In this document: positions 1 to 8,752 of the stretch, piece by piece
Position numbering within the stretch: the first letter of the stretch is position 1
How the letters are laid out: the number at the start of each line of letters is the position of its first letter
Source of the DNA: Bradyrhizobium oligotrophicum S58
GTDB taxonomy: Bacteria > Pseudomonadota > Alphaproteobacteria > Rhizobiales > Xanthobacteraceae
Length of the DNA stretch: 64,000 nt
Reading direction: 5' to 3'
Assembly (NCBI RefSeq): GCF_000344805.1
Contig: NC_020453.1
Span: 5,737,001 to 5,801,000, forward strand
The notes under the pieces: generated by a model
What the model was told of the DNA's origin: nothing
The model's database searches: none
What the model saw: the letters and a program-made list of their open reading frames with translations, nothing else
Position numbers and translations under genes: made by a program

Positions 1-217
1 CTCCACATCGGCGTGGGCGCGGCTGTTTGCCCGGATTGGCGCCAGATCTGAGCGGGCCGCCGCCAGGACCGGGGACTGCCCTGTCCATCATTGCATGCGC
101 ATTTCACCCAACGCGCAATCTTCGCGCACCGCGCCGACCGCATGCCGATCCTTGGCATACCCGTTGCAGACATGTGACGGGTCGGACCGCCGGCGCGCCG
201 CGGCGCGGGCTGCGATC

Positions 218-1288
218 ATGACCGACACAGGACAGGACGACGGAGGGCGGATGGCGGCGGGCGCGAGCTTGGAACTGGTGAAGGTGACGAAAATGTACGG
301 TCACGTCACCGCCGTCGACGCGATCGATCTGCGGATTCCCGCCGGCTCCTATTGCTGCCTGCTCGGTCCGTCCGGCTGTGGCAAGACCTCCACCCTGCGC
401 ATGATCGCAGGCCATGAGTCCGCGACATCGGGCGACATCATCGTCGGCGCGCGCAACGTCACCGAGCTGCCGCCGGCCGGGCGCGGCACGGCGATGATGT
501 TCCAGTCCTACGCGCTGTTTCCGCATCTCTCGGTCATCGACAACGTCGCGTTTGCGTTGAAGATGAAAGGCGTGTCCAAGCCCGAGCGCCACGCCAAGGC
601 GCGCGAGTTGCTCGATCTGGTGGACATGCAGAGCTATGCCGGCCGCCTACCAGCGCAGCTCTCCGGCGGCCAGCAGCAGCGCGTGGCGCTGGCGCGGGCG
701 CTGATCACCTCGCCGCAGATCCTGCTGCTCGACGAGCCGCTGTCGGCGCTCGATCCGTTCCTGCGCTTGCGCATGCGCGCCGAGTTGAAGCGGCTGCAGC
801 GAGAGCTCGGCCTCACCTTCGTCCACGTCACGCATGGCCAGGACGAGGCCATGGCGCTGTCCGACCTCGTGGTGCTGATGAATGGCGGCCGCATCGAGCA
901 GCAGGGCAGCCCGCGCGAGATCTTCAACCATCCGCGCACCGAATTCGCAGCACGCTTCATCGGCGGCCATAACGTGATTCCTGTGAACGGCGAGACCTTT
1001 GCCGTGCGGGTCGACCGCATCCAGCTGAAGGCGCCGAATGCTGCGATCGACGGGCCGGCGGTGCCGGGCACCATCAGCAAGATCGAATACCAGGGCACGT
1101 ATGTGCTGGTCGCGGTGGCGACCGACGGCGGCCCGGAGGTCTCGGCCCAGCTCAGCGACGATCAGTTCGATGCCGAGACCCACAATATCGGCGAGCGCGT
1201 CGTCCTGACCTGGAATCCGGCGCTCGCCGATGCGCTGACGCCCCGCCCTGCCGCCGCAGCCGCGCCGGCTGCGGAGCTGGTCGCCTGA
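218..1288 (+). CDS. potA: ABC transporter ATP-binding protein, spermidine/putrescine (PotA) type
   Basis: This is the ATPase that powers the importer encoded by the next three genes, probably for polyamines or a related cation. With the start at 218, Walker A (GPSGCGKT) lies at residues 50-57, the LSGGQQQR signature at about 148-155 and Walker B with the catalytic DE at about 168-173. The C-terminal third looks like a TOBE regulatory domain and ends in an Ala-rich tail. The frame is open upstream to position 95, but that extension has no family-like sequence; ATG 218 is preferred and ATG 251 is possible. Substrate is inferred from family and gene order only. Confidence 0.88.
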   Translation: MTDTGQDDGGRMAAGASLELVKVTKMYGHVTAVDAIDLRIPAGSYCCLLGPSGCGKTSTLRMIAGHESATSGDIIVGARNVTELPPAGRGTAMMFQSYALFPHLSVIDNVAFALKMKGVSKPERHAKARELLDLVDMQSYAGRLPAQLSGGQQQRVALARALITSPQILLLDEPLSALDPFLRLRMRAELKRLQRELGLTFVHVTHGQDEAMALSDLVVLMNGGRIEQQGSPREIFNHPRTEFAARFIGGHNVIPVNGETFAVRVDRIQLKAPNAAIDGPAVPGTISKIEYQGTYVLVAVATDGGPEVSAQLSDDQFDAETHNIGERVVLTWNPALADALTPRPAAAAAPAAELVA

Positions 1289-1324
1289 TTTTCGTCTGCT
1301 CGTTTTGTCCTCAAGGAGATGATC

Positions 1325-2617
1325 ATGACTGATCGATCGAAGAAGACCACCATCAGCCGCCGCACGCTGCTCAAGGGCGCGGCCGGCGTCGCCGGCTTCG
1401 CGGCCGGCTCGGGCACGCTGCTCAGCGCGCCCTATGTCCACGCCGCCGATGCCAAGGTGCTGCGCTATCTCGGCACCGCCGTGAACGAGGGCGACGAGAT
1501 CTCCAAGAAGTGCCTCGCCGACACCGGCATCAAGATCGAATACATCACGGCGACCACCGACGACGTCACCAAGCGCGTCATCACCCAGCCGAACTCCTTC
1601 GACGTGCTCGACACCGAATATTTCTCGCTGAAGAAGCTGGTGCCGTCGGGCAACATCTTCCCGCTCGATGCACGCAAGATCAAGGAATTCGACAACATCA
1701 CGCCGGTCTTCACCAAGGGCGAGCTGCCGAACGGCAAGAAGATCGGTGGCCAGGGCACGGCACCGTGGAAGGTGCTCTATCTCGAGGGCGCTAACTCCAA
1801 GACCTTCTCGGCGACGCCGACCGAGTATGTGACCCTGATCCCGACCGTGTACAACGCCGACACGCTCGGCATCCGTCCCGACCTGATCAAGCGCCCGATC
1901 TCATCCTGGGCCGAGCTGCTCAACCCCGAATTCAAGGGCAAGGCCTCGATCCTCAACATTCCCTCGATCGGCATCATGGACGCCGCCCTCGTCGTCGAAG
2001 CCACCGGCCAGTACAAATATGCCGACAAGGGCAACATGACCAAGGCCGAGATCGACCTGACCATGAAGGTGCTGACCGAGGCCAAGAAGGCCGGCCAGTT
2101 CCGCGCGTTCTGGAAGGACTTCAACGAGTCCGTCAACCTGATGGCCTCGGGCGAGACGGTGATCCAGTCGATGTGGTCGCCGGCCGTCACCAAGGTGCGC
2201 TCGATGGGCATCGCCTGCACCTTCCAGCCGCTCAAGGAAGGCTATCGCTCCTGGGCGTCCGGCTTCTGCGTCTCGAAGGCGGTGGGCGGCAGCCCGAAGC
2301 TCGACTGGGCCTATGAGTTCGTCAACTGGTACCTGTCCGGCTGGGCCGGCGCCTATCTGAACCGCCAAGGCTACTACTCGGCCGTGCTCTCCACCGCCAA
2401 GGCCAACATGACCGAGGACGAGTGGGGCTACTGGATGGAAGGCAAGCCGGCGAAGAGCGACATCAAGGCGCCGGACGGCACCCTGATGGAGAAGGCCGGC
2501 GCGGTGCGCGACGGCGGCTCCTACGACGACCGCATGGGCGGCGTCGTCTGCTGGAACGCCGTGATGGACGAGAACGACTACATGGTGCGCAAGTGGAACG
2601 AGTTCATCGCCGCCTGA
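1325..2617 (+). CDS. ABC transporter periplasmic substrate-binding protein (PotD-like)
   Basis: This is a periplasmic solute-binding protein of the spermidine/putrescine family, about 430 residues. The N-terminus has a twin-arginine signal (SRRTLLKGAAG, then a hydrophobic stretch ending near YVHAA), so export is probably by Tat. AAGGAG at 1313-1318 sits 6 nt before ATG 1325, which favours this start over ATG 1319. It follows the ATPase by about 35 nt and precedes two permeases, so it supplies ligand to that transporter. The ligand is not readable from sequence; PotD relatives also bind other amines and amino acids. Confidence 0.87.
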   Translation: MTDRSKKTTISRRTLLKGAAGVAGFAAGSGTLLSAPYVHAADAKVLRYLGTAVNEGDEISKKCLADTGIKIEYITATTDDVTKRVITQPNSFDVLDTEYFSLKKLVPSGNIFPLDARKIKEFDNITPVFTKGELPNGKKIGGQGTAPWKVLYLEGANSKTFSATPTEYVTLIPTVYNADTLGIRPDLIKRPISSWAELLNPEFKGKASILNIPSIGIMDAALVVEATGQYKYADKGNMTKAEIDLTMKVLTEAKKAGQFRAFWKDFNESVNLMASGETVIQSMWSPAVTKVRSMGIACTFQPLKEGYRSWASGFCVSKAVGGSPKLDWAYEFVNWYLSGWAGAYLNRQGYYSAVLSTAKANMTEDEWGYWMEGKPAKSDIKAPDGTLMEKAGAVRDGGSYDDRMGGVVCWNAVMDENDYMVRKWNEFIAA

Positions 2618-2630
2618 TGTGACCGCCATT

Positions 2631-2664
2631 GCTGCCGCGCCCGTGACGTCGTGGGCGCGGCAGC
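2631..2664 (+). other. Intergenic hairpin between the binding-protein and permease genes
   Basis: A perfect 12-bp stem (GCTGCCGCGCCC pairing with GGGCGCGGCAGC) with a 10-nt loop lies 14 nt after the binding-protein stop. No T-run follows, so it is more likely an mRNA-stabilising or attenuating stem than a full terminator. Such stems often let the binding protein be made in excess of the permeases; that role is inference. Confidence 0.5.
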
Positions 2665-2713
2665 CCTTATCCCCGCCGCCCCAGCCATTCGCACCGGAGG
2701 ACAGGTCTTTCCC

Positions 2714-3649
2714 GTGGCCGTGACGATCGACAATACGCCTGACACCCTGGCGCCGGCGGCGAGCGGCCTACGCAAGATCGCCGTGCGTTCGATCGCCTGG
2801 CTGCAGGCCGGTCCGATGATGCTGGTGTTCGCGCTGTTCTTCCTGCTGCCGCTGGTGCTCGTCGTCATCGTCAGCGTCTGGGACTACAACGAATATGAGA
2901 TGATCCCGGCGTTCAGCTTCCGCGGCTACACCGACACGTTCGAGGGCTGCGTCGCCAACCTGCCCGAGCTGTGCACGATCCTGAAGACCTATCTCAAGAC
3001 GCTGAAGCTGTGCCTGTTGACCTGGGGCCTGACGCTGCTGATCGGGTTCTGGGTCGCCTACTTCCTCGCCTTCCACGTCCGCAGCAAGACCTGGCAGATC
3101 GTGCTGTCGCTGTTGTGCACCATCCCGTTCTGGACCTCCAACGTCATCAGAATGATTGCCTGGATTCCGCTGCTCGGCCGCAACGGCCTCGTCAACCAGG
3201 GCCTGATCGGCGCCGGCGTGGTCAACAAGCCGGTCGAGTGGCTGTTGTTCTCCGAATTCTCGGTGGTGCTGGCGCTGGTTCACCTGTTCACATTCTTCAT
3301 GGTGGTGCCGATCTTCAATTCCATGATCCGCATCGACAAGCGGCTGATCGAGGCCGCCTATGATGCCGGTGCAAGCGGCTGGCAGACGCTGGTCAACATC
3401 ATCATTCCCCTGGCCAAGCCCGGCATCGTGATCGGCTCGATCTTCGTCATCACCATCGTGATGGGCGACTTCGTCACCATCGGCGTGATGGGCGGCCAGC
3501 AGATCGCCTCGGCCGGCAAGATCATCGAGTCCCGCCTGTCGGCGCTGCAGTTCCCCGCTGCCGCCGCCAATGCCGTGATCCTGCTCGGCATCACCGTCCT
3601 GATCATCTCCGCGCTGACGCGGATCGTCGACGTCCGCAAGGAGCTCTAG
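2714..3649 (+). CDS. potB: ABC transporter permease (PotB-like)
   Basis: This is the first inner-membrane permease of the polyamine-type importer. A hydrophobic segment near the N-terminus (MMLVFALFFLLPLVLVVIV) is followed by further membrane spans and the EAAYDAGASGWQTLVNIIIPLAKPGI coupling loop, the EAA motif that docks on the ATPase. GTG 2714 or GTG 2720 is the likely start, about 13 nt or more after GGAGG at 2696-2700; the frame is open to 2651 but the upstream residues overlap the intergenic hairpin. It is followed after 2 nt by the second permease. Confidence 0.86.
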   Translation: MAVTIDNTPDTLAPAASGLRKIAVRSIAWLQAGPMMLVFALFFLLPLVLVVIVSVWDYNEYEMIPAFSFRGYTDTFEGCVANLPELCTILKTYLKTLKLCLLTWGLTLLIGFWVAYFLAFHVRSKTWQIVLSLLCTIPFWTSNVIRMIAWIPLLGRNGLVNQGLIGAGVVNKPVEWLLFSEFSVVLALVHLFTFFMVVPIFNSMIRIDKRLIEAAYDAGASGWQTLVNIIIPLAKPGIVIGSIFVITIVMGDFVTIGVMGGQQIASAGKIIESRLSALQFPAAAANAVILLGITVLIISALTRIVDVRKEL

Positions 3650-3651
3650 CG

Positions 3652-4554
3652 ATGGGAGACAAGCGCCCGCGCTCCTTCTATATCCTCGCCTTGTTCTTTT
3701 CGGCCTATGTGCTGTTCCTGTACGGGCCGATGATCGCGATCTACATCCTGTCGTTCCAGGGGCCGGACGGCGGCCTCACGTTCCCGATGAACGGCGTGTC
3801 GCTGACCTGGTTCGGCAAGGTGTTCTCCGGCGGCGGCATCGTCGACATCGGCGCCGCCTTCAAGCGCTCGCTGGCGCTCGGGCTCGTCGTGATGGTGATC
3901 ACGGTGGTGCTCTCGGTCGCCGCCGGCATGGCGTTCCGCAAACCGTTCCGCGGCGCCACGATGCTGTTCTACACGGCGATCGCCAGCCTGATCATGCCGT
4001 CGATCATCACCTCGCTCGGCATCGCCCTCGAATTCCGCCTGATCGACGACTTCGTCAACAAGCATGGCGCCGATGTCGGGCTCGGTTGGCTGGCCGACGG
4101 CTACACCACCGCCATGGGCCTGTTCAGCTCCGGCTTGGGCGCGCATCTGACCTGGACCTTGCCGTTCGGCCTCCTGATCATGTTCGCGATCTTCAACCGC
4201 TTCGACGGCCGGCTCGAAGAAGCCGCGCGCGACCTCGGCGCCACGCCCTGGCAGACCTTCCGCCACGTCGTGCTGCCGATCATCCTGCCCTCCGTGGTCG
4301 GCATCGGCCTGTTCGGCTTCACCCTGTCCTGGGACGAACTCGCCCGTTCGAGCCAGGCGATCGGCTCGGTCAACACGCTGCCATTGGAATTGCAGGGCCT
4401 GACCACGACGGTGACCAAGCCGGATATCTACGCGCTAGGCACGCTGACATCGGCAGTGTCGTTCGTCGTGATCTTCGCCGCGCTGTCGGTCATCCTGGTC
4501 CTGCAAGCCCGCCAACGCCGCCAGGGCTCCGATGCCGGCAAGGGCATGTTGTAG
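3652..4554 (+). CDS. potC: ABC transporter permease (PotC-like)
   Basis: This is the second permease of the polyamine-type importer, 300 residues, a normal family length. It begins with a membrane span (FYILALFFSAYVLFLYGPMIAIYIL) and contains the EAARDLGATPWQTFRHVVLPIILPS cytoplasmic EAA loop. The start is 2 nt after the stop of the preceding permease, so the two are almost certainly translated from one message and form a heterodimeric channel. It closes the operon; a repeat-rich gap follows. Confidence 0.88.
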   Translation: MGDKRPRSFYILALFFSAYVLFLYGPMIAIYILSFQGPDGGLTFPMNGVSLTWFGKVFSGGGIVDIGAAFKRSLALGLVVMVITVVLSVAAGMAFRKPFRGATMLFYTAIASLIMPSIITSLGIALEFRLIDDFVNKHGADVGLGWLADGYTTAMGLFSSGLGAHLTWTLPFGLLIMFAIFNRFDGRLEEAARDLGATPWQTFRHVVLPIILPSVVGIGLFGFTLSWDELARSSQAIGSVNTLPLELQGLTTTVTKPDIYALGTLTSAVSFVVIFAALSVILVLQARQRRQGSDAGKGML

Positions 4555-4640
4555 GCCTCGACGGATCATAACTCGGCCTCGATTGTTTCGAGGTCGCGTC
4601 TTGCGCTGAAGTAATCCAGACCTTCTAATTGGCTAGCATC

Positions 4641-4734
4641 CCTGGATTGCTTCGCTACGCTCGCAATGACGCTTGTGGTGAGCACCGAACGCGCCTCATA
4701 CTCCGTCATCGCGAGCGCAGCGAAGCGATCCAGG
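4641..4734. repeat. Palindromic intergenic repeat, family A copy 1
   Basis: This 94-bp imperfect inverted repeat starts CCTGGATTGCTTCGCTACGC and ends with the near-complement of that sequence (GCGAGCGCAGCGAAGCGATCC, then AGG). It is the left member of a direct pair; similarity to copy 2 (5131-5224) continues to about 4772. The same arms recur at seven further places in the window. Confidence 0.85.
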
Positions 4735-4800
4735 GGCCGCAAAAAAGACTCTGGATAACTTCGCTCCACGCGGGTCGCCCTGGACGTCGCAGTCGATCCG

Positions 4801-5085
4801 ATGAAACAACCATGCGTTTACATCATGGCGAACAGGCGCAATGGAGCGCTCTATGTCGGCGTGACGAGCGATCTGCCTCAACGCGCCCATCAACATCGTG
4901 AGGGAATCGTACCCGGATTTACCAAGAAGTACGGATGCAAGTTTCTCGTCTGGTAAGTCCATGAGACGATGATGGCTGCGATCGAACGCGAGAAGCAGAT
5001 CAAGGCGGGCAGCCGAAACAAGAAACTGGCTCTGATCGAGGCGATCAATCCGCAGTGGAATGACTTGTACGATAGTTTGATCTGA
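4801..5085 (+). pseudogene. GIY-YIG nuclease family gene, interrupted by an in-frame stop
   Basis: Reading from ATG 4801 gives MKQPCVYIMANRRNGALYVG and continues through GVTSDLPQRAHQHREG, a typical YhbQ/GIY-YIG small nuclease start (VYIM...ALYVG motif, catalytic-type R and H). After LVW there is TAA at 4954-4956, and the same frame then continues HETMMAAIEREKQIKAG to a natural end DLYDSLI at 5085, giving 95 codons in total, the family's usual size. Loss of 3 bp (CGA) from an ancestral TAC GAA would turn Tyr-Glu into TAA, so no frameshift is involved. It lies between two directly repeated palindromes. The product is probably inactive unless the stop is read through. Confidence 0.85.
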
Positions 5086-5130
5086 TGCCAGCGAAAGCAC
5101 GACAGCAAGACCGTTTACGGGTCTGGCATT

Positions 5131-5224
5131 CCTGGATTGCTTCGCTGCGCTCGCAATGACGGTTGTGATTGGCATCACGCCCTCCACGAACTCCGTCATC
5201 GCGAGCGCAGCGACGCGATCCAGG
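5131..5224. repeat. Palindromic intergenic repeat, family A copy 2
   Basis: Same length and orientation as copy 1, with a few substitutions; similarity continues to about 5257 (CTCTGAATCGCCTCGCTCC against CTCTGGATAACTTCGCTCC). Together with copy 1 it brackets the broken GIY-YIG gene. Confidence 0.85.
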
Positions 5225-5296
5225 GGCCGCGAAAAGGCTCTGAATCGCCTCGCTCCGCTGCGATGATGCCGGAAGCGGCAGCGCAGTCCGCCCCGA

Positions 5297-6049
5297 CTAC
5301 AGCCCCAGATACGCCCTTCTCACGTCCTTGTTGCCGCTGATCTCCGCTGACGTGCCCTGCATCAGCACACGCCCCGTCTGCAGGATGTACGCCCGGTCCG
5401 CGATCTCCAGGCATTCGGCCATGCGCTGCTCCACGATCAGCACGGTCATGCCGGCGTCGCGGATGCGCTTCACGGCCTGGAAGATCTCGTCGACCAGTTT
5501 CGGCATGATGCCCTGCGACGGCTCGTCGAGCATCAAAAGGCGTGGCCGCGTCATCAGCGCGCGGCCGATCGCCAGCATCTGCTGCTCGCCGCCGGACAAG
5601 GTCTCGGCGCGCTGCTCGAGCCGCTCCGACAGCCGCGGAAACAGCTTGAACACGAAGTCGAGCGGCTCCTCGCGATTGGGCTCGCTGCGATAGAGATAGC
5701 TGCCGAGCCTTAAGTTGTCGCGCACCGAGAGCCGCGGAAACAGCCGGCGGTTCTCGGGCACATAGGCGATACCCTTCGCGGTGATCAGATGCTGCGCCAT
5801 GCCGTCGATGCGGTTGCCGTCGAAGGTCACGCTGCCCGCCCGCGGCCGCTCGGCTCCGGCGATCGACTTCAACAGCGTCGACTTGCCGGCGCCATTGGCG
5901 CCAGCAACGCAGACGATTTCGCCCTTCTCGACATCGATCGAAACGTTCGAGATCGCAACCAGGCCCTGATAGGCGGTCGTGACGTCACGCACCGACAGCA
6001 TGGCGGTCTCCGAGATAGGCGGAAATGACTTTGGGATCGCGGACGACAT
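5297..6049 (-). CDS. livF: Branched-chain-type ABC transporter ATP-binding protein (LivF)
   Basis: This is one of the two ATPases of the importer encoded by 5297-9997. From ATG 6049, Walker A (GANGAGKST) is at residues 50-58, followed by the LSGGEQQ signature and Walker B (LLMLDEPSQG). About 235-250 residues is normal for LivF. The start is uncertain: ATG 6001 (MLSVRDV) fits the family better and overlaps the end of livG less than 6049 does. It is the last gene of a minus-strand operon and ends in YLGL, common for this family. Confidence 0.88.
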   Translation of the reverse strand: MSSAIPKSFPPISETAMLSVRDVTTAYQGLVAISNVSIDVEKGEIVCVAGANGAGKSTLLKSIAGAERPRAGSVTFDGNRIDGMAQHLITAKGIAYVPENRRLFPRLSVRDNLRLGSYLYRSEPNREEPLDFVFKLFPRLSERLEQRAETLSGGEQQMLAIGRALMTRPRLLMLDEPSQGIMPKLVDEIFQAVKRIRDAGMTVLIVEQRMAECLEIADRAYILQTGRVLMQGTSAEISGNKDVRRAYLGL

Positions 6050-6716
6050 CCGCAGGCTTGCCTTCGATCAGCACCTTGCCGAGGTCGAGCACGATGGCGC
6101 GGTCGACCAGCGGCATCACGATCTCCATGACATGCTCGACCATCAGCACCGTGATGCCGGTGTCGCGCACGCGGCGCACGAGCTCGACACCCTTCTGGGA
6201 TTCGACAGGGGTCAGGCCGGTCAGGACCTCGTCGAGCAGCAGCAGCTTCGGCTCGGTCGCAAGCCCACGCGCCACTTCGAGCCGCCGCTTCTCCGAGGGC
6301 ACGAGGTCGCTCGCCAGCACGTCGGCACGGGCATCGAGCCCGCAGAAGGCCAGCACCTCATGCGCCTTGCGCCGGGCATCGCGCATGTTGGTGGTGCGCA
6401 CCAGCGCGCCCACGATGACGTTCTCGATCACCGTCATGCTCTCGAAGCTCTTGACGACCTGAAAGGTGCGGCCAATGCCGCGCTGGCAGCGCTCGGCGGC
6501 CGGCAGCGCCGTGACGTCCTCACCATCGAAGATGATCGTGCCTTCGGTCGGCTTGAACGCGCCGGCGATCAAATTGAACAAGGTCGACTTGCCGGCGCCG
6601 TTCGGGCCGATCAGGCCGACGATCTCGCCGCGCCCGACCGAGATCGAGACGTCGGAGTTCGCCGTCAAGCCGGAGAAGCGCTGGGTGATGTTGCGGGTTT
6701 CCAACAATGCGGTCAT
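5985..6716 (-). CDS. livG: Branched-chain-type ABC transporter ATP-binding protein (LivG)
   Basis: This is the second ATPase of the importer, 243 residues. Walker A (GPNGAGKST), the LVPSEKRRLEVARGLA signature region and Walker B (LLLLDEVLTGL) are visible. The signature departs from the usual LSYGQQR form, which is seen in some LivG paralogues. The start overlaps the stop of the upstream permease gene by 4 nt, and the downstream ATPase starts before its end, so translation is coupled along the operon. Confidence 0.88.
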   Translation of the reverse strand: MTALLETRNITQRFSGLTANSDVSISVGRGEIVGLIGPNGAGKSTLFNLIAGAFKPTEGTIIFDGEDVTALPAAERCQRGIGRTFQVVKSFESMTVIENVIVGALVRTTNMRDARRKAHEVLAFCGLDARADVLASDLVPSEKRRLEVARGLATEPKLLLLDEVLTGLTPVESQKGVELVRRVRDTGITVLMVEHVMEIVMPLVDRAIVLDLGKVLIEGKPADVVRDPKVISAYLGDRHAVGA

Positions 6717-7717
6717 GACGCCACCGCCTCTCGCACCGGCTGCGCTGCCGGCTTCCGCTTGCGGGAGAACAGGCTGACCAGCCCCTGCGGCCGCGCCAGC
6801 GAGATCGCAATGATCAGGCCGCCATAGACGATCAGATCGACGCCGCGGCCGGAGCCGCCGATATAGGAGCGCGTCAGTTCGGTCAGCGGGATCAGGATGA
6901 CGGCGCCGAGCATCGGGCCCCAGAGGGTGCCGATGCCGCCGAGCACGGCGGGCAGCGCCATGAGGAGCGAGAACTGGAAGCCCATCACGCTCTCAGGGTC
7001 GATGTAGGAGACGAACTGCGCATAGAAGCTGCCGCCGATCGCGACCAGGAAGGCGGAGACGGCCGCGGCGCCCATCTTGGAGTTGAACACGTCGACGCCG
7101 AGGCTTTCGGCGGCGACGGGATTGTCCTTCACCGCGCGCCACCAATAGCCCCACTTGGAATCCTCCAGCCGCCAGGTGACGAACCAGGCGACGCAGGCAA
7201 GCGTGAGCGCAAAGTAGAAGTATGGCAGCTTCGAACGGGTGAACTGGAAGGTCAGCCAGGAGTCGTGCCGCACCGGAATGTCGATGCCGAGCGCGGCCCC
7301 GGCCCAATCCCAGTTCTGGAACAGGAGCAGCGTGATCTCGGCGATCACGATGGTCGCGATCACGAAGTAATGGCCGCCGAGCCGGAAGCAGGGATAGCCG
7401 AGCGCCATCGCAATCACGGCGGAGATGAGCCCGCCGGCGATCATGCCGAACCACGGCAGCACGCCGAACTTGGTGAACAGGATCGCGGTGGTGTAGGCGC
7501 CGAGCCCGAAATACAGTGCGTGTCCGAGCGAGATCTGACCACAATAACCGGACAGGATGTTCCAGCTCTGCGACAGCGCCGCATACATCAGGGTCAGCAC
7601 CATGATGTTCTGGACATAGACGTCCTTGACGAACAGCGGCACGGCAGCAGCGATGGCCGCAAGGAAGGCGGCGATGACGAGGTCGCGCCGGCGACGTTGA
7701 ATGAATGCCTGGTCCAT
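6713..7717 (-). CDS. livM: Branched-chain-type ABC transporter permease (LivM)
   Basis: This is an inner-membrane permease of the Liv family, 334 residues from ATG 7717. It has about ten hydrophobic spans and the conserved LSGYCGQISLGHALYFGLGAY and WRAVKDNPVAAESLGVDV regions typical of LivM. The frame is open further upstream to 8002, but that part is Arg-rich and is an out-of-frame reading of the next gene. The start ATG shares one base with the stop of the upstream permease gene (TGATG), so the two are translationally coupled. Confidence 0.9.
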   Translation of the reverse strand: MDQAFIQRRRRDLVIAAFLAAIAAAVPLFVKDVYVQNIMVLTLMYAALSQSWNILSGYCGQISLGHALYFGLGAYTTAILFTKFGVLPWFGMIAGGLISAVIAMALGYPCFRLGGHYFVIATIVIAEITLLLFQNWDWAGAALGIDIPVRHDSWLTFQFTRSKLPYFYFALTLACVAWFVTWRLEDSKWGYWWRAVKDNPVAAESLGVDVFNSKMGAAAVSAFLVAIGGSFYAQFVSYIDPESVMGFQFSLLMALPAVLGGIGTLWGPMLGAVILIPLTELTRSYIGGSGRGVDLIVYGGLIIAISLARPQGLVSLFSRKRKPAAQPVREAVAS

Positions 7718-8595
7718 CAGATCGATCCGAACAGGCCGCGCGGGCGGATGAAGACGACGAGGAGATAGACGCCGTAGATGCCGACGGTCTTCAATGACGG
7801 CGGCAGGATGAGTGTGGTGGTGGCTTCGACGAGACCGACGACGATGCCGCCGGCAAAGGCGCCGAACACACTGCCGAAGCCGCCGAGCGCCACCGTGACG
7901 TAGGCGATGGTGGCGAACGAGGCGCCGACGTCCGGGAAGACGTAGAAGAAGATCGACATGACGGCACCGGCGAGGCCGACCAGCGCAGCGCCGAGACCCC
8001 AACCGAGCGCGAACACCTTGTTCTTGTCGATGCCGACCAGCGCCACCGCACCGGCATCCTCACGCGTCGCCTCCAGCGCACGGCCGAAATCGGTGCGGTG
8101 GATGAAGAAATACAGCCCGGCGAAGGCCGCGATCGCGATCAGCGCGCCGACCAGCTGCGGCTGCGGCAGATAGATGCCGCCGATCGAGATCGTCTTGCCG
8201 CCCAGCCAGGAGTGCGGGATGCTGCGATAGTCCGGCGTGAAGAAATACTGCGCGACGCCGCGCATCAGCACCGCGAGGCCGAAGGTGGAGAAGATCTGCA
8301 CCATGCCGGTATTGGCCTTGGCCCTGACCGCAAATCGGACGACCAGCAGATAGACCACCGCGCCGAACACGAACAACGCAGCCGCCACCAATGGCGCCGA
8401 CAGCAACGGGTCGAGTGCGAAGTAGGCGAACAGGAAGAAGCTCGCATACATCGCGATCATCAGGAACTCGCCATGGGCGAAGTTCACGACGTCCATCAGG
8501 CCGAAGATGAGCGCAAGCCCCACGGCGATCAGGCCGTAGAGCAGGCCCATCAGGAGGCCGCTGGCGAGACTTTGGATGATCGTTTCTGCTGTCAC
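7717..8595 (-). CDS. livH: Branched-chain-type ABC transporter permease (LivH)
   Basis: This is the second Liv-family permease. GTG 8595 is chosen as start (VTAETIIQSLASGLLMGLLYGL), preceded by GGGGGAG about 8 nt upstream, giving 292 residues, the usual LivH length. The longer frame to 8697 would add 34 residues (MLRHCEERSDEAIQ...) that are merely the translated palindromic repeat between this gene and the binding-protein gene. The conserved GLALIFGLMDVVNFAHGEF motif is present. It pairs with LivM to form the channel. Confidence 0.9.
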   Translation of the reverse strand: MTAETIIQSLASGLLMGLLYGLIAVGLALIFGLMDVVNFAHGEFLMIAMYASFFLFAYFALDPLLSAPLVAAALFVFGAVVYLLVVRFAVRAKANTGMVQIFSTFGLAVLMRGVAQYFFTPDYRSIPHSWLGGKTISIGGIYLPQPQLVGALIAIAAFAGLYFFIHRTDFGRALEATREDAGAVALVGIDKNKVFALGWGLGAALVGLAGAVMSIFFYVFPDVGASFATIAYVTVALGGFGSVFGAFAGGIVVGLVEATTTLILPPSLKTVGIYGVYLLVVFIRPRGLFGSI

Positions 8596-8609
8596 TGCAA
8601 TTGCTCCCC

Positions 8610-8691
8610 CGTCATTGCGAGCGAAGCGAGGCAATCCAGACCTTCTGTTAGGCTCCTGGATTGCTTCGTCGCTGCGCTCCTCGCAATGACG
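8610..8691. repeat. Palindromic intergenic repeat, family A copy 3
   Basis: Begins CGTCATTGCGAGCGAAGCG and ends with its near-complement CTCCTCGCAATGACG, with inner arms CAATCCAG and CTGGATTG. It sits between the binding-protein gene and livH of the same operon, 15 nt before the livH start. Confidence 0.85.
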
Positions 8692-8752
8692 GAGCAAAGC
8701 CGATGCTCCGTCATGGATCGATAAGAACGCCGCCCATCGCCCTCTGAAATTG

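Noticed and set aside
95..217. N-terminal extension of the polyamine ATPase
   Set aside because: The 41 residues before ATG 218 do not resemble the family, and the first 217 bases show no other gene.
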